NCBI RefSeq assembly: GCF_003014675.1
Contig: NZ_PYAU01000001.1
Coordinates: 558,001-622,000, forward strand
DNA: 64,000 bases
From: Labedella gwakjiensis
GTDB taxonomy: Bacteria; Actinomycetota; Actinomycetes; Actinomycetales; Microbacteriaceae
Direction of reading: 5' to 3'
This document shows, in pieces, positions 26,134 through 34,436 of the stretch. The translations under genes were made by a program, and so were the position numbers. A model generated the notes under the pieces. The model saw nothing but the letters and a program-made list of their open reading frames with translations. It was not told the origin of the DNA and did no database searches. Each line of letters begins with the position of its first letter. Within the stretch, counting starts at the first letter, position 1.

Positions 26134-27099
26134 ATGGCGCTGGAGAAATGGATCATCGTCCCGGGACAGACCCGGGTGATCGACATCGAAGTCGTGCGTT
26201 CACTCAAAGTGAGCCTGCTCGGCGGGCAGATCGACATCATCGGGCACGACGAACCCGGCGCCCGCGTCGAGGTCCACTCCGTCGAGCAACGTGATCTGAA
26301 GATCTCGATCAACGGAGACCTGCTCGAGATCGATCACCCTCAGCTGCGATGGGACAACGTCGGCGACCTCCTGAACGCCTTCGGCCGGAACACGGCGAAG
26401 GCATCCCTGAGCGTCCTGGTCCCCCGATCCATCGCCCTCACACTCGGCAGCGTCTCGGCCGACGCCCTCGTCACGGGCATCACCTCGAGGACGCGCCTGT
26501 CCACGGTCAGCGGGGAGATCCAGACGGAGGGACTCGACGGAGAACTCGTCCTCCACAGCGTCTCCGGCGAACTGAGTGCCCAGAACTACACCGGCTCCCT
26601 CTCGGCCGACTCGGTGTCCGGCGACATCACGCTCTCCGGCTCGATCGACCGCGTCAAGGTCGACACCGTGTCCGGCGACGTCTTCGCCGACATCGACGGA
26701 CGCTGCGACCGCATCCGCGTGAACAGCGTGTCGGGAACCCTCACGGCGCGTATCGACGACACCGTCGGAGCGGTCTACACCGTCAATACCGTGAGCGGCA
26801 CCCTCCAACTCGACGGCCAGGTCGTGAAGGGCACGCGGGGCCGTGGGTACCACCAGACGGTGGCGGGATCGGATGACTTCTCGGTCGAGATCGTCGCCAA
26901 CACCGTGTCGGGTGGCGTCTCGGTGATCCGCCGAGCGCCCCGCCCGACCACGCCTCCCCGACCGGACGACGGCCCGCTCCACGACGCCGACGACTTCCTG
27001 TCGGGCGACACGTTCGCCGACGACTTCGCTCCGAGCGGTGATCGCACGGGTGACGGCCTCGACGGCGACCCGGCCACCGACCAGGACGGCCCGCGATGA
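26134..27099 (+). CDS. DUF4097-family beta-strand repeat protein
   Basis: A 321-residue cytoplasmic protein of the DUF4097/adhesin-like beta-helix family. Residues 85-260 are repeats of about 18-20 residues, each with an S-x-S-G or VSG turn (STVSGEIQ, HSVSGELS, DSVSGDIT, DTVSGDVF, NSVSGTLT, NTVSGTLQ, NTVSGGVS), the mark of a right-handed parallel beta-solenoid. No signal peptide is present. The C-terminal 50 residues are acidic and disordered. A GAGAGG ribosome site is 6 nt before the ATG. It overlaps the PadR gene by 4 nt, a gene pair frequent in actinobacteria. Function unknown; an envelope-stress link has been suggested for such pairs. Confidence 0.88.
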   Translation: MALEKWIIVPGQTRVIDIEVVRSLKVSLLGGQIDIIGHDEPGARVEVHSVEQRDLKISINGDLLEIDHPQLRWDNVGDLLNAFGRNTAKASLSVLVPRSIALTLGSVSADALVTGITSRTRLSTVSGEIQTEGLDGELVLHSVSGELSAQNYTGSLSADSVSGDITLSGSIDRVKVDTVSGDVFADIDGRCDRIRVNSVSGTLTARIDDTVGAVYTVNTVSGTLQLDGQVVKGTRGRGYHQTVAGSDDFSVEIVANTVSGGVSVIRRAPRPTTPPRPDDGPLHDADDFLSGDTFADDFAPSGDRTGDGLDGDPATDQDGPR

Positions 27100-27719
27100 C
27101 GCCCCCGGTCTTCTCGCACGGCAGCCTCCGGCTGTACCTTCTCAAACTGCTCGATGAGGCGCCCCGCCACGGCTATGAGCTCATCCAAGCGCTGAGCGAA
27201 CGCTTCGGCGGCACCTACAGCCCCAGCGCGGGGACCATCTATCCGCGCCTCGCGAAGCTCGAGGAAGAAGGCCTCGTCACGAAGGCGAGCGACGGACGCA
27301 AGACCGTCTATCGGATCACCGACGCCGGGCGCGCGGAACTCCGCGCGCGCGGCGAGGAGCTGGGCCGTGTCGAGTCGGAGGTGACGGACTCCGTCAGGCG
27401 GCTCGCGCACGAGGTGCGTTCCGACGTGACCGCGGCGATGAGGAGCCTCAAGGCGGATCTCGCATCGGCCGCACGCGATGCCCGTCAGTCGGCCTCACGG
27501 GTGCCGCCGGTCGCACCGACGCAGCCGGACGACCGCACGTCGTCACGACTCGCGCTCCAGGAGGCCGAGCTGGCGCTCAACGCGTTCCGGCACGACACGC
27601 GAGCATCGCTCCGCACGCACATCGCGTCAGGCGGGTCGTTCACGTCCGCGCAACTCGCCGACCTGCGGGCAGAGCTCGAACGCAGCACGGAAGCCGTGCG
27701 GCGACTCCTGAATCCCTGA
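27096..27719 (+). CDS. PadR-family transcriptional regulator
   Basis: A 207-residue regulator. The PadR winged helix covers residues 8-85 (LRLYLLKLLDEAPRHGYELIQALSERFGG, YSPSAGTIYPRLAKLEEEGLV, DGRKTVYRITDAGRAEL), with every family mark. The remainder is a helical, coiled-coil dimerisation tail that is longer than usual and includes a Pro/Thr-rich spacer around residue 145. Co-translated with DUF4097. The palindromic ATATATC boxes at 26083-26119 make autoregulation likely. Confidence 0.93.
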   Translation: MTPPVFSHGSLRLYLLKLLDEAPRHGYELIQALSERFGGTYSPSAGTIYPRLAKLEEEGLVTKASDGRKTVYRITDAGRAELRARGEELGRVESEVTDSVRRLAHEVRSDVTAAMRSLKADLASAARDARQSASRVPPVAPTQPDDRTSSRLALQEAELALNAFRHDTRASLRTHIASGGSFTSAQLADLRAELERSTEAVRRLLNP

Positions 27720-27735
27720 GCCTCCGGTCGCCCCC

Positions 27736-27774
27736 ACGGCGCCGGCACCCGAGACCGTCGGGGGCCGGCGCCGT
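27736..27774. terminator. Hairpin terminator
   Basis: An 11-bp GC stem (acggcgccggc / gccggcgccgt) with a larger loop lies between the convergent PadR (+) and cupin (-) genes. Confidence 0.75.
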
Positions 27775-27812
27775 CGTTCGTCGCGGGGCGGGCGCCCCGG
27801 ACGCCTGGGCCC

Positions 27813-28166
27813 TCACGGCGCCAGGTAGAGCTTCCGAATGGTGCGCGTGACCGTCCATCGCGTCCGGCTGCCCGCAGCAAGCCTCACGAGGTCTCCTGCG
27901 CCGATCACGACGCCTTCCCCCGTGTCGAGGAAATCGATCGAGCCGTCGCCCGAGAGCACGACGAAGACCTCATCGGCCTCGGTGTCGAACGCGACGCCAG
28001 GTTCCATCTCCCACACCCCCATGGAGACGACGTCGCCTCCGCCGTCGACGACCGGTCCGAGTTCGGTCCACCGGGTGGGAGGGGCCCCGTCGCCCGCGTC
28101 CAGCGGATCGAGTGCGACGTCCGCCAGATGCAGGACGGAGTTCGGCGCGGGAACGAGGTCTGGCAT
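27813..28166 (-). CDS. Small cupin-domain protein
   Basis: A 117-residue single-domain cupin of the ureidoglycine-aminohydrolase-like cupin_3 type. The pattern MGVWEMEPGVAFDTEADEVFVVLSGDGSIDF gives cupin motif 1 with the metal-binding Glu residues but an Asp where His often stands. VVIGAGDLVRLAAGSRTRWTV gives motif 2, and the C-terminus ends RKLYLAP. A clear GGAGG lies before the ATG. It is divergent from the amidohydrolase and transporter operon and could act on polyamine-derived compounds, but nothing in the sequence shows the reaction. Confidence 0.82.
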   Translation of the reverse strand: MPDLVPAPNSVLHLADVALDPLDAGDGAPPTRWTELGPVVDGGGDVVSMGVWEMEPGVAFDTEADEVFVVLSGDGSIDFLDTGEGVVIGAGDLVRLAAGSRTRWTVTRTIRKLYLAP

Positions 28167-28380
28167 GGGTGCCTCCGAGTCGTCTCAGGGTGTCCCCGAC
28201 ACGGTATCAGTCGAGAGAAGGCCCTATCGCAAGCGTTTCCGTTGAATGCGGGCGCTTCGATTGCCGTTTCAATTGTGTAAATCTCCGAGCGGGGGTATTC
28301 CCTTTCGGCCCCGCACACAACAGAATTCCCGTACTGCGCGAAACGCTCATCCACCGCGTTCGCCGACGGAAGGGTCACCC

Positions 28381-30027
28381 ATGCACCACGGTCGCACACC
28401 CGAAGCGATCCTCATCACCGGTGGACGGGTCTACCTGGACGGTCACGTCCAGGACGTCCCGGTCGCACTCGTCGACGGGAAGGTCGCCGCGATCGGCGAC
28501 GACGCCGTCGATGCGCTCCCTGCCGCGCCCGCCGAGACGATCGACGCGGCCGGAGGCCTCGTGATGGCCGGCTTCCAGGACTCGCACATCCACCCGCACC
28601 ACGCGGGCAACACTCTCATCACGTGCGACCTGTCGGAGCAGGAGACGATCGACGACTACCTCGCGACGATCGCCGCCTACGCCGCGGCCAATCCCGACCG
28701 TGAGTGGATCACGGGTGGCGGCTGGGGCATGGACCTCTTCCCCGGCGGAATCCCGACGAAGGACCTCCTCGATCGCGTCGTGCCCGATCGCCCCGTCTAC
28801 CTCCCCAACCGTGACGGTCACGGAGCCTGGGTCAACTCCCGCGCCCTCGACATCGCCGGCGTCACACGCGACTCGATCGATCCGATATCCGGCCGCATCG
28901 AGCGCGACGCAGCAGGCGACCCCGTCGGCTGTCTTCAGGAGGGCGCGATGGAGCTCGTCTCCGCCCACGTGCCGCCCCTCAGCGACGACGACGTCGACGC
29001 CGGGTTCCTCCTCGCGCAGACGCAGCTCTTCGCATGGGGCGTCACGGCCTGGCAGGACGCCATGGTCGAGTCCGGCGATCGCGGCCTGGACAACCTCGCC
29101 TCCTACCGTCGCCTCGACGCCGACGGTCGCCTCGTCGCACGCGTCGTCGGCGCCCAGTGGTGGGAGCGGGAGAAGGGACTCGACCAGATCGAGGCATTCG
29201 TCGCGAACCGCGACGCCGTGGCCGGCGAGCGCTTCAGCGCCGGCAGCGTGAAGATCATGCAGGACGGCATTGCCGAGAACTTCACCGCCGCGATGCTCGA
29301 GCCCTACCTCGACGGGTGCGGGTGCTCCACCTCCAACGCGGGCAAGAGCTTCGTCGAGCCGGGCATGCTCACCGAGGCCTCAGCTGCGCTCACGGCCGCG
29401 GGCCTCCGGGTGCACTTCCACACGCTCGGCGACCGCGCCGTTCGCGAGGCGCTCGACGCGATCGAGTCGACCCCCGGCATGGTCCGCCCCCTCCTCGCCC
29501 ACCTCCAGGTGATCCACCCCGACGACATCGCCCGATTCGCCGGCCTCGACGCCGTCGCGAGCATCCAGCCGCTGTGGGCACGCCACGAATCCCAGATGGA
29601 CGAGCTCACGATCCCGTTCCTCGGCTCCCGCCGCTCCGCGTGGCAGTACCCGTTCGCGAGCCTCCGGCGCGCCGGAGCGACCCTCGCCCTCGGCTCGGAT
29701 TGGCCCGTGAGCACCGCGAATCCTCTCGAGATCATGCACACGGCCGTGACCCGCTGTCCTCCCGGTCACGCCTCCAATCCCCTCGCCGGCGAGCAGGCGA
29801 TCTCCCTCTCCGACGCGATCGTCGGATACACCGAGGGCAGCGCGTACGCCAACGCCGACGAGCACCGAACGGGCCGGATCTCCGTGGGCTACGACGCCGA
29901 CATCACGATCCTCGACCGTGACCTCTTCTCCGCCCCGACAGCGGAGATCGCCGACGCTTCCGTGGCCTACACGATCGTCGGCGGACGCGTGGTGTTCGAA
30001 GCACCCTCGACGGGCGGAAACGCCTGA
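28381..30027 (+). CDS. YtcJ-like amidohydrolase
   Basis: A 548-residue metal-dependent amidohydrolase (Amidohydro_3/YtcJ type). The metal-binding HxH is in GFQDSHIHPHHAG (near residue 72), a further His is in LRVHFHTLGDRAVREALDA, and the catalytic Asp in LALGSDWPVSTANPLE. C-terminal DEHRTGRISVGYDADITILDRD is the usual return to the small beta domain. GGAAGGG precedes the ATG at 28381. It leads the polyamine-type ABC transporter operon (13-nt gap to the ATPase), so it likely hydrolyses an amide form of the imported amine, such as an acylated polyamine. That role is inference. Confidence 0.88.
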   Translation: MHHGRTPEAILITGGRVYLDGHVQDVPVALVDGKVAAIGDDAVDALPAAPAETIDAAGGLVMAGFQDSHIHPHHAGNTLITCDLSEQETIDDYLATIAAYAAANPDREWITGGGWGMDLFPGGIPTKDLLDRVVPDRPVYLPNRDGHGAWVNSRALDIAGVTRDSIDPISGRIERDAAGDPVGCLQEGAMELVSAHVPPLSDDDVDAGFLLAQTQLFAWGVTAWQDAMVESGDRGLDNLASYRRLDADGRLVARVVGAQWWEREKGLDQIEAFVANRDAVAGERFSAGSVKIMQDGIAENFTAAMLEPYLDGCGCSTSNAGKSFVEPGMLTEASAALTAAGLRVHFHTLGDRAVREALDAIESTPGMVRPLLAHLQVIHPDDIARFAGLDAVASIQPLWARHESQMDELTIPFLGSRRSAWQYPFASLRRAGATLALGSDWPVSTANPLEIMHTAVTRCPPGHASNPLAGEQAISLSDAIVGYTEGSAYANADEHRTGRISVGYDADITILDRDLFSAPTAEIADASVAYTIVGGRVVFEAPSTGGNA

Positions 30028-30040
30028 TGGAAGGACGACG

Positions 30041-31165
30041 ATGACGACTCATCTGGTCGACGAGGCCCGAGCCGGAGAGGTCACGCTGAGCGGCGTCTCC
30101 CGCATCTACGGCAAGAACTACGCCGTGCGCGACCTCGACCTGCACGTCAACGCCGGCGAGTTCATCTCGCTCCTCGGCCCGAGCGGGTGCGGCAAGACGA
30201 CGACGCTGCGGATGATCGGAGGGTTCGAGTACCCCGACACGGGGTCGATCTCGATCGCCGCGAAGCACGTGGAGGCGCTCCCGCCCCACAAACGGCCGGT
30301 GAACACCGTGTTCCAGGCGTACGCCCTCTTCCCCCACCTCTCCGTCGCGCAGAACGTCGCGTACGGGCTGCGGTATCAGAAGACCCCGAAGAACGAGGTG
30401 CGGGAGCGCGTCGCCGAGGCACTCCAGATGGTGCGGATGGGCACGTTCGCCGAGCGGATGCCCGCGCAGCTCTCCGGCGGGCAGCAGCAGCGCATCGCTC
30501 TCGCCCGTGCCCTCGTCAACCGGCCGGCCGTGCTCCTGCTCGACGAGCCGATGTCCGCCCTCGACCGCAAGCTCCGGGAGGAGATGCAGATCGAGCTGAA
30601 GCTGCTCCAGCAGCAGCTCGGCACGACCTTCGTCTTCGTGACGCACGATCAGGAGGAGGCGATGACGATGAGCGACCGCATCGCCGTCATGAACTCCGGT
30701 CGTCTGGAGCAGATCGGCCCGCCGTCCGCTGTGTATGACGACCCGTCGAGCGCATACGTCGCCGGCTTCATCGGTCAGCAGAACTTCTTCACCGGCACCC
30801 TCTCGGGTGGACCGGGCGCCTGGACCGTCGAGGTTCCGGGCGGCACGCTCGTCTCGTCGCGCGAACCGGCCGGTTCCCCCGTAGCCGGGGCGCCGGCGGA
30901 GGTGGCGGTCCGGCCGGAGCACGTCAGGATCTCGGAGACGCCCTCGGGAGACCGGAACGAGATCCGCTCGACCCTCATGAGTGTCAGCCAGCTCGGTTCC
31001 GCCCTCCAGATCGTCACCATCACCCCCGACGGACTGAAGATCATGGCGCGCTCGCCCCGCAGCGTCGACGTGCCCACGACCCCTGGTGCCGACGTCTACT
31101 GCAGCTGGCCGGCCGACGCCGTCCACGTCTTCCCCACCCCCACAGCACCCACCGAAAGCGAGTGA
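30041..31165 (+). CDS. potA: Spermidine/putrescine-type ABC transporter ATPase
   Basis: A 374-residue ATPase of the PotA group. It has Walker A (GPSGCGKTT), Q-loop FQAYALFPHL, signature LSGGQQQRIALARAL, Walker B VLLLDEPMSALD, and H-loop VTHDQEEAM. The C-terminal 120 residues form a TOBE domain (VAVRPEHVRISE), as in PotA/PotG. Start at ATG 30041, with GGAAGGA upstream. It energises the two permeases encoded at 32304 and 33239. Polyamine specificity is inferred from the family and neighbours. Confidence 0.92.
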   Translation: MTTHLVDEARAGEVTLSGVSRIYGKNYAVRDLDLHVNAGEFISLLGPSGCGKTTTLRMIGGFEYPDTGSISIAAKHVEALPPHKRPVNTVFQAYALFPHLSVAQNVAYGLRYQKTPKNEVRERVAEALQMVRMGTFAERMPAQLSGGQQQRIALARALVNRPAVLLLDEPMSALDRKLREEMQIELKLLQQQLGTTFVFVTHDQEEAMTMSDRIAVMNSGRLEQIGPPSAVYDDPSSAYVAGFIGQQNFFTGTLSGGPGAWTVEVPGGTLVSSREPAGSPVAGAPAEVAVRPEHVRISETPSGDRNEIRSTLMSVSQLGSALQIVTITPDGLKIMARSPRSVDVPTTPGADVYCSWPADAVHVFPTPTAPTESE

Positions 31166-31167
31166 CC

Positions 31168-32307
31168 ATGTCAGACAAGCCCGTTCGCGTGCTCCTTCCC
31201 GAGGCCATGGCCAAAGGACTCTCGCGCCGCATCTTCCTCGGCGGTGCGCTCGGCCTGGGCGTCTCCGCGACGCTCGCGGCCTGCTCGACCGGCGGTGGCG
31301 GCGGGAGCTCCTCCGGCGGCCTCAACATCTACACGTGGGGCGAGTACGACGACCCAGACGTGCTCAAGGCCTTCACGGCCGACAACGGTGCCGCGATCAC
31401 GATCGACAGCTACGGCTCGAACCAGGAGATGATCTCGAAGCTCGTCACCGCGAGCGGTACGAGCGGGTACGACCTCTGCGTGCCGACGCACCAGTACATC
31501 CCGCAGATGGCGGCGTCGAATCTGCTCGAGGAGCTCGACCACTCGAAGCTCCCCAACATGGAGAACCTCGACCCGGCGTACATCGACCAGGAGTTCGACC
31601 CGGGCAACAAGTACTCCGTGCCGAAGGACTGGGGCTCGACGGGCTTCGTCTACGACACCACGATCATCACGCGTGAGCTCACCTCGTGGGCCGACTTCTG
31701 GGACGCCGCACAGAACGAGGCGAGCGGCAAGCTCTCCCTCCTCGAGGACCCGGGTGAGATCGCCTACGCCTACTTCCTGTGGAAGGGCATCGACCCGAAC
31801 ACGACGGACGAGGGACACCTCGAGGAGTACCGCGTGTTCATCACCGAGACGATCGCGCCCCACGTCCAGGCGTTCGAGTCGTACCCGAGTGGCACCATCG
31901 CTCAGAACGGGCGCACCCTGGCCCACGCGTGGAACGGCGACGCCCGACAGGGCATCCTCAACAACGCCGATCGTGAGCGCTACCGCTACGTGACGCCGTC
32001 GGAGGGCGGCAACCTGTGGCAGGACAACTGGGCGATCGTGAAGGGTGCGCCGAACGCCGACGCCGCACACGAGTTCATCAACTACGTGCTCGACCCCGAG
32101 GTCTCCCTCCAGGAGCTCGTGTACATCGGCTACAACACCGCGGTCACCGGCATCGAGGAGATGGCGGCGGATGCGGGCGTCGAGATGCCCGAGCTCATCT
32201 TCTTCACGGACGAGCAGGTCGACAAGCTCGTGTTCGCGCAGCTCACGGATGCCGAACAGACCATCGTCTCGATCTACGACGAGCTGACGGCGGCGGCGGG
32301 ACAATGA
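31168..32307 (+). CDS. potD: Polyamine-type substrate-binding lipoprotein (Tat-exported)
   Basis: A 379-residue periplasmic-type binding protein of the PotD/PotF group. The N-terminus carries a twin-arginine signal (SRRIFLGGALGLGV, Arg20-Arg21) followed by a lipobox LAAC with Cys39, so it is a Tat-dependent lipoprotein on the outer face of the membrane. The mature part has NIYTWGEYDDPDVLKAF, KDWGSTGFVYDTTII and EGGNLWQDNWAIVKGAPN, all standard for this group. The ATG at 31168 is 2 nt after the ATPase stop. The stop overlaps the first permease by 4 nt. Confidence 0.92.
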   Translation: MSDKPVRVLLPEAMAKGLSRRIFLGGALGLGVSATLAACSTGGGGGSSSGGLNIYTWGEYDDPDVLKAFTADNGAAITIDSYGSNQEMISKLVTASGTSGYDLCVPTHQYIPQMAASNLLEELDHSKLPNMENLDPAYIDQEFDPGNKYSVPKDWGSTGFVYDTTIITRELTSWADFWDAAQNEASGKLSLLEDPGEIAYAYFLWKGIDPNTTDEGHLEEYRVFITETIAPHVQAFESYPSGTIAQNGRTLAHAWNGDARQGILNNADRERYRYVTPSEGGNLWQDNWAIVKGAPNADAAHEFINYVLDPEVSLQELVYIGYNTAVTGIEEMAADAGVEMPELIFFTDEQVDKLVFAQLTDAEQTIVSIYDELTAAAGQ

Positions 32308-33242
32308 CGGCTGTCGCGGCGGCACCCCCGCGCGCGAAGCGGCGGTTCACCGGTTCGGTGGGGCTCCTCGCCCTCCCGATCGCCGTGTGGCTCGTGTTCT
32401 TCTTCATCGTCCCGTTCGGGCTCATCCTCTGGTACAGCTTCGGCGAGAAGCCGAGCCTCTACGTGACGCACTCGAACGACGTCCTGTCGCTCGCCCGCTA
32501 CGTCGAGGCGCTCGATCCGGCGTTCCTCACGACGTTCTGGCGGACGACGCAGATCTCGATCACGGGAACCGCGCTGTGCCTGCTCATCGGTTTCCCGATC
32601 GCGTACTGGATGGCCGTCAAGCTGTCGCCGCGTGCGCGCGGCATCGTGCTGGCCCTCGTGCTCGTGCCGTACTGGACGAACTTCCTCGTGCGCACGATCG
32701 GGTGGCAGATCACGCTGAGCCCCGAGGGCTTCCTCTCGGACTTCCTCAACGCGGTCGGGGTGCTGAACGGTCCGCTGCAGGTGCTCTACACGCAGCAGGC
32801 CGTGCAGCTCGGTGTGGTCTACAACTACCTCCCGCTCATGATCCTGCCGCTCTACGTGGCGCTCGAGCGCATGGACCACCGTCTCCTGGAGGCGAGCCGC
32901 GACCTCGGCGGCAGCTGGTGGTCGAGTTTCTGGAGGGTGACCGTCCCGCTCGCCCGGCCGGGCATCATGTCGGGCATGATCCTCGTGTTCGTTCCGCTCA
33001 TGGGCGACTACATCACGCCGAGTGTGCTCGGCGGCGCGTCGGGCAGCATGGTCGGGCAGATGGTGGCCGGTCAGTTCCAGAGGGCCCAGAACTGGGCGCT
33101 CGGTTCGGCGATGGCCATCGTGCTCATGCTGGCGATCCTGCTCGTCGTGATCGCCTTCGGTGTGCTCTTCAAGCTCATCGGGGTCGCGCTCGCGCGGTTC
33201 CGCCATCTGGGCGATCTGGACAGGACGGGGGCGATCTCATGA
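32304..33242 (+). CDS. potB: Polyamine-type ABC permease, PotB position
   Basis: A 312-residue permease with six membrane helices. TM1 is LLALPIAVWLVFFFIVPFGLILWYSF, characteristic of the PotB/PotH group. The coupling motif that contacts the ATPase is LLEASRDLGGSWWSSFWRVTVPLARPGI (EAA loop). A 4-nt overlap joins it to the binding protein gene before it and the second permease after it, so it is part of one translationally coupled unit. Confidence 0.92.
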   Translation: MTAVAAAPPRAKRRFTGSVGLLALPIAVWLVFFFIVPFGLILWYSFGEKPSLYVTHSNDVLSLARYVEALDPAFLTTFWRTTQISITGTALCLLIGFPIAYWMAVKLSPRARGIVLALVLVPYWTNFLVRTIGWQITLSPEGFLSDFLNAVGVLNGPLQVLYTQQAVQLGVVYNYLPLMILPLYVALERMDHRLLEASRDLGGSWWSSFWRVTVPLARPGIMSGMILVFVPLMGDYITPSVLGGASGSMVGQMVAGQFQRAQNWALGSAMAIVLMLAILLVVIAFGVLFKLIGVALARFRHLGDLDRTGAIS

Positions 33243-34162
33243 CCGCGACGGTGGAGACGTCGACGACCGAGCGTGCGGCCACGGCGAGCGCCACGGAGCC
33301 ACGGTCGCGCAAGCGTCCTCCGGCTGTGGGCGATGCACTCCTCGGCGTGTGGGGCATCGGAGGCCTCCTGTTCCTGTTCTTCCCCGTGCTCGTGATCGTG
33401 GCGTATTCGTTCAACACGGGTCGACAGCTGCAGTCGTGGCAGGGGTTCGGGTTCGACTCCTACGCAGCGGCTTTCAACAACCCCACGATCGTCGCGACCA
33501 TTCAGGTGTCGCTCGCGGCTGCGGCCGGCTCGGCCGTCGTCTCGACGATCCTCGGTTCGTTCGCCGGGGTGGCCCTCGCTCGGCGCGGAGGCCGGTGGAC
33601 CGTGTGGCTCATCGCGCTCCTCGGCCTCGCGATGGTGACGCCCGAGATCGTGAACGCCGTCTCGCTGCTGCCGTGGTTCGTCACGCTGGGTGCGGACTGG
33701 GGCCTCTCGATCTTCAACCTGGGTCAGGTGCGGCTCGTGATCGCTCACTCGCTCTTCGCGTGCGCGGTGGTCACGTTCATCGTTCGCGCGCGGATGGCAG
33801 GGCTCAACGAGTCGCTCGAGGAGGCGGCCGCCGACCTCGGCGCCCCACCGATCCAGCGGTTCTGGACGATCACGTTCCCCCTCATGCGGCCGGCGGTGAT
33901 CTCGGGCGCCCTGCTCTCGTTCACGCTCAGCCTCGACAACACGGTGCTCTCGAGCTTCGTGTCGGTCGCCGGTTCCACGCCGTGGCCCGTGTACGTGTTC
34001 GCCTCGCTCCGATCGACGCTGCGGCCCGAGATCGCCGCCATGTCGACCGTGATGCTGCTGCTCACCCTCGTGGCGCTCGGCCTCGTGGCGGTCGTGCTGA
34101 GCCGAGCGAGCAAGAAGACGGGAGAGGGCTCGAGCCTCGCCCAGACCTTGGCAGGCGGCTGA
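33239..34162 (+). CDS. potC: Polyamine-type ABC permease, PotC position
   Basis: A 307-residue permease with six membrane helices, preceded by an unusually long cytoplasmic head of about 35 polar residues (TSTTERAATASATEPRSRKR). TM1 includes LLFLFFPVLVIVAYSFNTGRQLQSWQGF, the typical PotC/PotI start, and the EAA loop is LEEAAADLGAPPIQRFWTITFPLMRPAV. It overlaps potB by 4 nt and ends the transporter operon 24 bp before the large palindrome at 34186. Confidence 0.92.
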   Translation: MTATVETSTTERAATASATEPRSRKRPPAVGDALLGVWGIGGLLFLFFPVLVIVAYSFNTGRQLQSWQGFGFDSYAAAFNNPTIVATIQVSLAAAAGSAVVSTILGSFAGVALARRGGRWTVWLIALLGLAMVTPEIVNAVSLLPWFVTLGADWGLSIFNLGQVRLVIAHSLFACAVVTFIVRARMAGLNESLEEAAADLGAPPIQRFWTITFPLMRPAVISGALLSFTLSLDNTVLSSFVSVAGSTPWPVYVFASLRSTLRPEIAAMSTVMLLLTLVALGLVAVVLSRASKKTGEGSSLAQTLAGG

Positions 34163-34185
34163 CGCTCCCCCCCTCCCTCCCCCGG

Positions 34186-34247
34186 GACCCCATTAAGATC
34201 GCGATCCACCATGAAATTTCAAGGTGGATCGCGATCTTTTTGGGGTC
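34186..34247. repeat. 62-bp near-perfect palindrome, possible terminator
   Basis: The arms gaccccattaagatcgcga(tccacc) and their complement pair at 28 of 31 positions about the centre aaa|ttt at 34216/34217. The two T/A mismatches leave a TTTTT run in the right arm. The G/C-rich flanks (ccctccctccccc on the left, gggggg on the right) extend the symmetry weakly. It can act as a terminator of the transporter operon. Its length and the almost complete lack of a loop are unusual for a terminator. Confidence 0.85.
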
Positions 34248-34339
34248 TGGGGGGACGAGGAAGGGGGCGCCTGTCACCCCGCAAAGGCCGTGACGGGCCG
34301 TGCCACCCGGACGAGGGGATGGGGAGAACCCGAGCCGTC

Positions 34340-34362
34340 GAACGTGAGGAGATGTCACACTT
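34340..34362. promoter_or_regulatory. Inverted-repeat operator shared with the second propeller/LamG gene
   Basis: GAACGTGA-N7-TCACACTT lies 75-97 bp upstream of the start at 34437. The same layout (GAACGTGA-N7-TCACGTTC, perfect) stands upstream of the paralogue at 51395. The same N7 spacing and the shared CGAACGTGAGG core make a common regulator likely. Confidence 0.55.
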
Positions 34363-34436
34363 TCTCGGGTAGGTGCTGGGGGAACGGCGCCCGGGGGCTG
34401 TCCGAACCGAATCGTCGGGCAGAGATTGAGAGATCC

